64,000 bases of DNA, from assembly GCA_963966185.1 (NCBI GenBank), contig CAWZYM010000146.1, positions 577,501 through 641,500 on the forward strand, in the 5' to 3' direction. Under the pieces are notes generated by a model. The model did not search any database, had not been told where the DNA came from, and worked only from the letters and a program-made list of their open reading frames with translations. This document shows, piece by piece, positions 58,801 through 64,000 of the stretch. The first letter of the stretch is position 1. Each line of letters begins with the position of its first letter. Made by a program: the position numbers and the translations under genes. Source of the stretch: Rhabditoides inermis (taxonomy: Eukaryota > Nematoda > Chromadorea > Rhabditida > Rhabditidae).

Positions 58801-61213
58801 TTTACTCGAACCTTACGATCTATTTATTCTAGTTGGTAATCACAGCTCGCGCGTTTGCACGAATAACTATCAAAATTCGACTATTAAATTACTTCATTCA
58901 AGGATTTACCCATATTATATTTAGTGTAATAAATCTGAACGTTCCTTCACAAAATGAACTTGCACAATGCCAGATAGTGAGACCACCATAAGCAAGCCTA
59001 TGATGCCCTCATTTACCCCAACACCACGAAACCGTCTGCAGCAAAAGAACGTTCGAGTTTATTAAAAGTGATACGAATAAGCTGGTATTTGTTTTCATGA
59101 AGAAATATAAATTCATTCGAACCTTACGTTCTATTTTATCTAGTTGGTATTCACAGCTCGCGCGTTTGCACGAATACCTATCAAAATCCGACTATTAAAT
59201 TAGTTCATTCAATGATTTAACCATATTATATTCAGTGTAATAAATCTGAACGTTCCTTCACAAAAGAACTTGCACAATGCCAGATAGTGAGACCACCATA
59301 AGCAAGCCTATGATGCCCTCATTTACCCCAACACCACGAAACCGTCTGAAGCAAAAGAACGTTCGAATTTAAGTGATACTAATAAGCTGGTATTTGTTTT
59401 CATGAAGAAATATTAATTCATTCGAACCTTATGATCTATTTTTTCTAGTTAGTAATCACAGCTCGCGCATTTGCGCGAAGAACTATCAAAACTCGACTAT
59501 TAAATGACTTCATTTAATGATTTAACCATATTATACGTATTTAGTGTAACAAATCTGAACGTTCCTTCACAAAAGAACCTGCACAATGCCAGATAGTGAG
59601 ACCACCATAAGCAAGCCTATGATGCCCTCATTTACCCCAACACCACGAAACCGTCTGAAGCAAAAGAACGTTCGAATTTAATAAAAGTGACACTAATAAG
59701 ATGGTACTTAATTTCATGTAAAAAATATTTATTCATTCGAACCTTATGATCTATTTATTCTAGTTGGTATTCACAGCTCGCGCGTTTGCACGAAAAACTA
59801 TCAAAACTCGACTAATAAATGACTTCATTCAATGATTTAACCATATTATATTCAGTGTAATAAATCTGAACGTTCCTTCACAAAAGAACTTGCACAATGC
59901 CAGATAGTGAGACCACCATAAGCAAGCCTATGATGCCCTCATTTACCCCAACACCACGAAACCGTCTGAAGCAAAAGAACGTTCAAATTTAAGTGATACG
60001 AATAAGCTGGTATTTGTTTTCATGAAGAAATATTGATTCATTCGAACCTTACGTTCTATTTTATCTAGTTGGTATTCACAGCTCGCGCGTTTGCACGAAT
60101 ACCTTTCAAAATTCGACTATTAAATTACTTCATTCAATGACTTAACCATATTATATTCAGTGTAATAAATCTGAACGTTCCTTTACAAAAGAACCTGCAC
60201 AATGCCAGATAGTGAGACCACCATAAGCAATCCTATGATGCCCTCATTTACCCCAACACCACGAAACCGTCTGAAGCAAAAGAACGTTCGAATTTAAGTG
60301 ATACTAATAAGCTGGTATTTGTTTTCATGAAGAAATATTAACTCATTCGAACCTTATGATCTATTTTTTTCTAGTTTGTAATCACAGCTCGCGCAATTGC
60401 GCGAAGAACTATCAAAACTCGACTATTAAATGACTTCATTCAATGATTTAACCATATTATACGTATTTAGTGTAACAAATCTGAACGTTCCTTCACAAAA
60501 GAACCTGCACAATGCCAGATAGTGAGACCACCTTAAGAAAGCCTATGATGCCCTCATTTACCCCAACACCACGAAACCGTCTGAAGCAAAAGAACGTTCG
60601 AATTTAATGAAAGTGATACTAATAAGATGGTACTTAATTTCATGTAAAAATATTATTTCATTCGAACCTTACGTTCTATTTTATCTAGTTGGTATTCACA
60701 GCTCGCGCGTTTGCACGAATACCTATCAAAATTCGACTATTAAATTACTTCATTCAATGATTTAACCATATTATACTTGGTGTAATAAATCTGAACGTTC
60801 CTTCACAAAAGAACTTGCACAATGCCAGATAGTGAGACCACCATAAGCAAGCCTATGATGCCCTCATTTACCCCAACACCACGAAACCGTCTGAAGCAAA
60901 AGAACGTTCGAATTTAAGTGATACTAATCAGCTGGTATTTGTTTTCATGAAGAAATATAAATTCATTCGAACCTTATGATCTATTTTTTTCTAGTTTGTA
61001 ATCACAGCTCGCGCATTTGCGCGAAGAACTATCAAAACTCGACTATTAAATGACTTCATTCAATGAATTAACCATATTATACTTATTTAGTGTAACAAAT
61101 CTGAACGTTCCTTCACAAAAGAACCTGCACAATGCCAGATAGTGAGACCACCATAAGCAAGCCTATGATGCCCTCATTTACTTCAACAACACGAAACCGT
61201 CTGCAGCAAAAGA

Positions 61214-61327
61214 ACGTTCGAATTTATTCAATTATCAAATCAGCCTGTATTTGTTTTGTTTTTTTTTTAAATTAACGTTTGATGAATGTAAGTTTCTTTT
61301 AACTCTCCTCCTCCTCCCACACACCTA
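61214..61327 (+). repeat. long variant satellite monomer, copy 5, interrupted
   Basis: The left part matches 38576-38690 and stops at CACACACCTA, where the foldback element inserted at the TA of CCTAGTTC. Confidence 0.9.
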
Positions 61328-62216
61328 CACTACTCGCCACATGGAATAGCAAAAGTGTGGGCCCGGGTGCCCCCGGTGTGGGCCCAAGTGGGCCCGCGCC
61401 CCGTATTCGATCATATCGAAATATTTTCTCATGAAATTTTGTATACATAATGAGAAAAGCATTCCGCATCGATCTGCGTTTACAGAATTTTGAAATTTTG
61501 ATTTTGATTTTTTTCGGGCTCACACCCTGTGGGACCGGCGGTCCCACTGAGTGTCCCCGGTGTGGGACCGTGTGGGCCCGACGGGCTCACTCTGTGCCCC
61601 CGGTGTGGGACCGTGTGGGCCCGAACACTATATCTTCTTATTTTACTATTTTCATCAAAAACAAACATTACTAACGTAATCCCCATAGTGTATTTAGGCT
61701 GGAAACATGTTTTGAGCGAAAAATGAAACATGTTTCACTCACCATGACATCATGAGTTGACGTCACTTTGCCGTTTCGACAGGTCACACTTTTCCGATTT
61801 TGATAAGAATAACTGCTTCCTATTTTTATTATTTTGTTTGTGAGCTACATTTGGAGATATAATTTCTTATTTGAATTGCATATATGATTGGTCCCCCGAT
61901 AAAACGAAGCCCGTTTAGTGCATCCAGTCTCTCCTATTGTCATCCAATCGCATATGGCTACTCTGCCTTGAGCGGTTGCAGTCTGCTGCGCGACTGCTGG
62001 TGTCACTAGGTCAACTTCTGAAAAGACACTCGAAAGGTCAGAATGCACTTTTGATAAAACACTGATATTATAATCGATTGTGTCTCGTTTTCCGAATCAG
62101 GAATATACCATGTTTCATATGGTTCCGATGAAGTTCACTATATTCCGTTCACTACCCACGTCATCATACAGTACTCACGTGACGCGCATGCATGGATTCC
62201 ACGAGTGAGCGTGGGT

Positions 62217-62270
<54 letters not shown>

Positions 62271-63596
62271 TGGCGTCCGATCAAAATGGAAACTGCACCA
62301 CTGAACTTCCCATCTTTCACTCCTTATTGTGATAATATTGTGTCAGCATTTTGTTTTCATGATTTCCACAACGTTGTCACACATGAGTCTTTAGCGAGAA
62401 CCCGCCCGGTGCGAGAGAGGAGGGGGCGGGGCATAGAGGAGTCGCGTCTCTCTAGCTGTGCCCTGCCACAGGCGGGAGAGACTGTGACGCGATAACATAT
62501 CTGAATTCCACCATTCAAATTCATGAAATCAAAAATGATCAATTTTAAATTGTTTTCAGTTTGTTACAAACATTTCGAGCTTCAAAAAGAGGTCTCGTAA
62601 GGACCTGACGAAACATGCAGTCTTCGGAAGTACGGCCACATTGTCGCGGTTAGAGCTTGAATCGTCATTCTACGCTATTTGAAAAGGGAATAGCACAAGA
62701 GTGAACCCGACGACCGGTGTGGGTAGGGAATAGTAAATAAATCGTTTTTTTTTTCAAGAAATAGCGAATCTTTTGATCTGTGAAGCTCTTTAGTGTTTGA
62801 GAAACCAGATTTGAATTTGTGCGCATCGGCTTTCTCTCATTGAGACGAGTAAAATGACGTCTTTAATTTTAAGTTTGGACCAATTTGAACGAAATCAGTA
62901 TCGCCACTCCGGCTGGAATTGGCAGCTCAACTTGAGTAATCACGAAAACACCACACATTTATTACAGTATCGGTGTTCACTCTCCGGGTGCAGCATGGTC
63001 TCTAATATTTGTCTGAACCTCTTCCTCTCTTGTATCGTGCGTTCTCTAACCCTCTCGCGTCCGGATCTCACTCTTTTACACACTCTCTCATATCGAGTCT
63101 CCACTCATTCCCAAGCCCAACTCTGCCTGTAGCGTGCTACGGGCGGGTGAGGGAAGAGAGTGAATAGAGAATGTGGTAGTCGTGTGAGACAAACTCTCGA
63201 ATGAAACAGCACTCACACACAATATAAATGTACTGATTTCGATCTTGAACTAAATTACAAACATTAAAGTTAGTTTATTGGCAGATACATTTCGCGTATT
63301 GAAACGGACACGAAAGACTGTTCTGTAACTGAAAAAGTTTCGTATGTCCTTATGAGACCTCTTTTTGAAGCTCAAAATGTATGTATCAAACTGAAAACAA
63401 GATTGATTATTTATGATTTCATGAATTTGAAGGATGGAGACATGTTATCGCGTCGCAGTCTCTCCCGCCTGTGGCAGGGCACAATCAGAGAGACGCGACT
63501 CCTCTATAAAAAATCATGAAAACAAAATGCTGACACAATATTATCACAATAAGGAGTGAAATATGGGGGTGCAGTTTCCATTTTGATCGGACGCCA

Positions 63597-63644
<48 letters not shown>

Positions 63645-64000
63645 ACCCACGCTCACTCGTGGAATCCATACATGCGCGTCACGTGAGTACTGTATGATGG
63701 CGTGGGTAGTGAACGGAATATAGTGAACTTCATCGGAACCATATGAAACATGGTATATTCCTGATTCGGAAAACGAGACACAATCGATTATAATATCAGT
63801 ATTTTATCAAAAGTGCATTCTGATATTTCGAGTGTCTTTTCAGAAGTTGACCTAGTGACACCAGCAGTCGCGCAGCAGACTGTAACCGCTCAAGGCAGAG
63901 TAGCCATATGCGATTGGATGACAATAGGAGAGACTGGATGCACTAAACGGGCATCGTTTTATCGGGGGACCAATCATATATGCAATTCAAATAAGAAATT
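61328..64000. mobile_element. 3.2-kb foldback element, copy 2 (cut by the window end)
   Basis: Matches 26279 onward with only scattered differences (for example ATTTTGTATAC for ATTTCGTATAC near 61440, and tract-length changes). The target TA is at 61326-61327. It covers about 2.67 of 3.2 kb; the right end and second TA lie beyond the window. GA and CT runs are at 62218-62268 and 63598-63641. The 92-codon frame at 62854-63132 lies in the unpaired centre, is identical in copy 1 (27810-28088), and resembles no family I know. Confidence 0.9.

Larger units (their letters stand above)
40559..61327 (+). repeat. satellite array, forward orientation (segment 7)
   Basis: About 65-70 monomers without foreign insertions other than the long variant monomers. 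Near 45450 a core is cut short (CACAATGCCAAGAAATATT), showing a deletion of most of the core and part of the spacer. Other diagnostic variants used below are CCTTGTTCCTTCAC and GCAAAAGAACGTTGGAATTT. Confidence 0.95.

Noticed and set aside
25217..61200. CRISPR-like or gene-family reading of the regular repeats
   Set aside because: Units are about 300 bp with no short repeat/unique spacer pattern; the host is eukaryotic. This is a tandem satellite.

Overview
This is eukaryotic, animal-type DNA dominated by repeats. A compact split gene with short GT-AG introns (171-647 nt), TTTCAG/TTGCAG splice acceptors and small exons suggests a small-genome invertebrate. A nematode is my best guess, but nothing here proves it. 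No rRNA gene, CRISPR array or bacterial operon is visible. Most open frames are products of (GA)n/(CT)n tracts or of satellite repeats.

Layout. 1-5753 is intergenic DNA packed with GA and CT microsatellites. 5756-8583 holds two adjacent foldback elements that together make a palindrome of palindromes. 8584-11445 is intergenic and contains a 425-bp retroelement-like insertion with its own target-site duplication. 11446-14680 (+) is a nine-exon gene found by joining exons; it predicts a 260-residue protein with three hydrophobic segments near its N-terminus. 14681-16265 is flanking DNA.

16266-18160 (-) is the most unusual region. It is a tandem array in which a 150-nt exon-like unit recurs with no insertion or deletion, separated by intron-like spacers that vary from 52 to 86 nt and contain (GA)n. 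Splicing at the conserved sites gives one frame from an ATG inside the neighbouring satellite to a stop codon, about 446 codons.

18081-61327 is a satellite of roughly 300-310 bp per monomer, about 115-120 copies. It lies in reverse orientation up to 25095 and in forward orientation after that. Each monomer has a nearly invariant core bracketed by GAACGTTC palindromes. The array shows nested higher-order duplications with periods near 0.6, 1.2, 2.2, 4.5, 5.1 and 5.5 kb. It has been entered by at least five kinds of mobile DNA whose boundaries can be read exactly from the interrupted monomers: a 3.2-kb foldback element with a TA duplication (26279-29475, second copy from 61328 cut by the window end), a composite 1.0-kb insertion (30151-31169), a second copy of the 425-bp retroelement (33061-33486), an 801-bp foldback carrying tRNA-like sequence (34250-35050), and a 390-bp hAT-like element (35710-36099) copied along with its host monomers to 40169-40558.

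Overall the window looks like heterochromatin, perhaps pericentromeric or subtelomeric, next to a gene-bearing edge. All functional statements about the satellite and the tandem-exon locus are inference from sequence alone.
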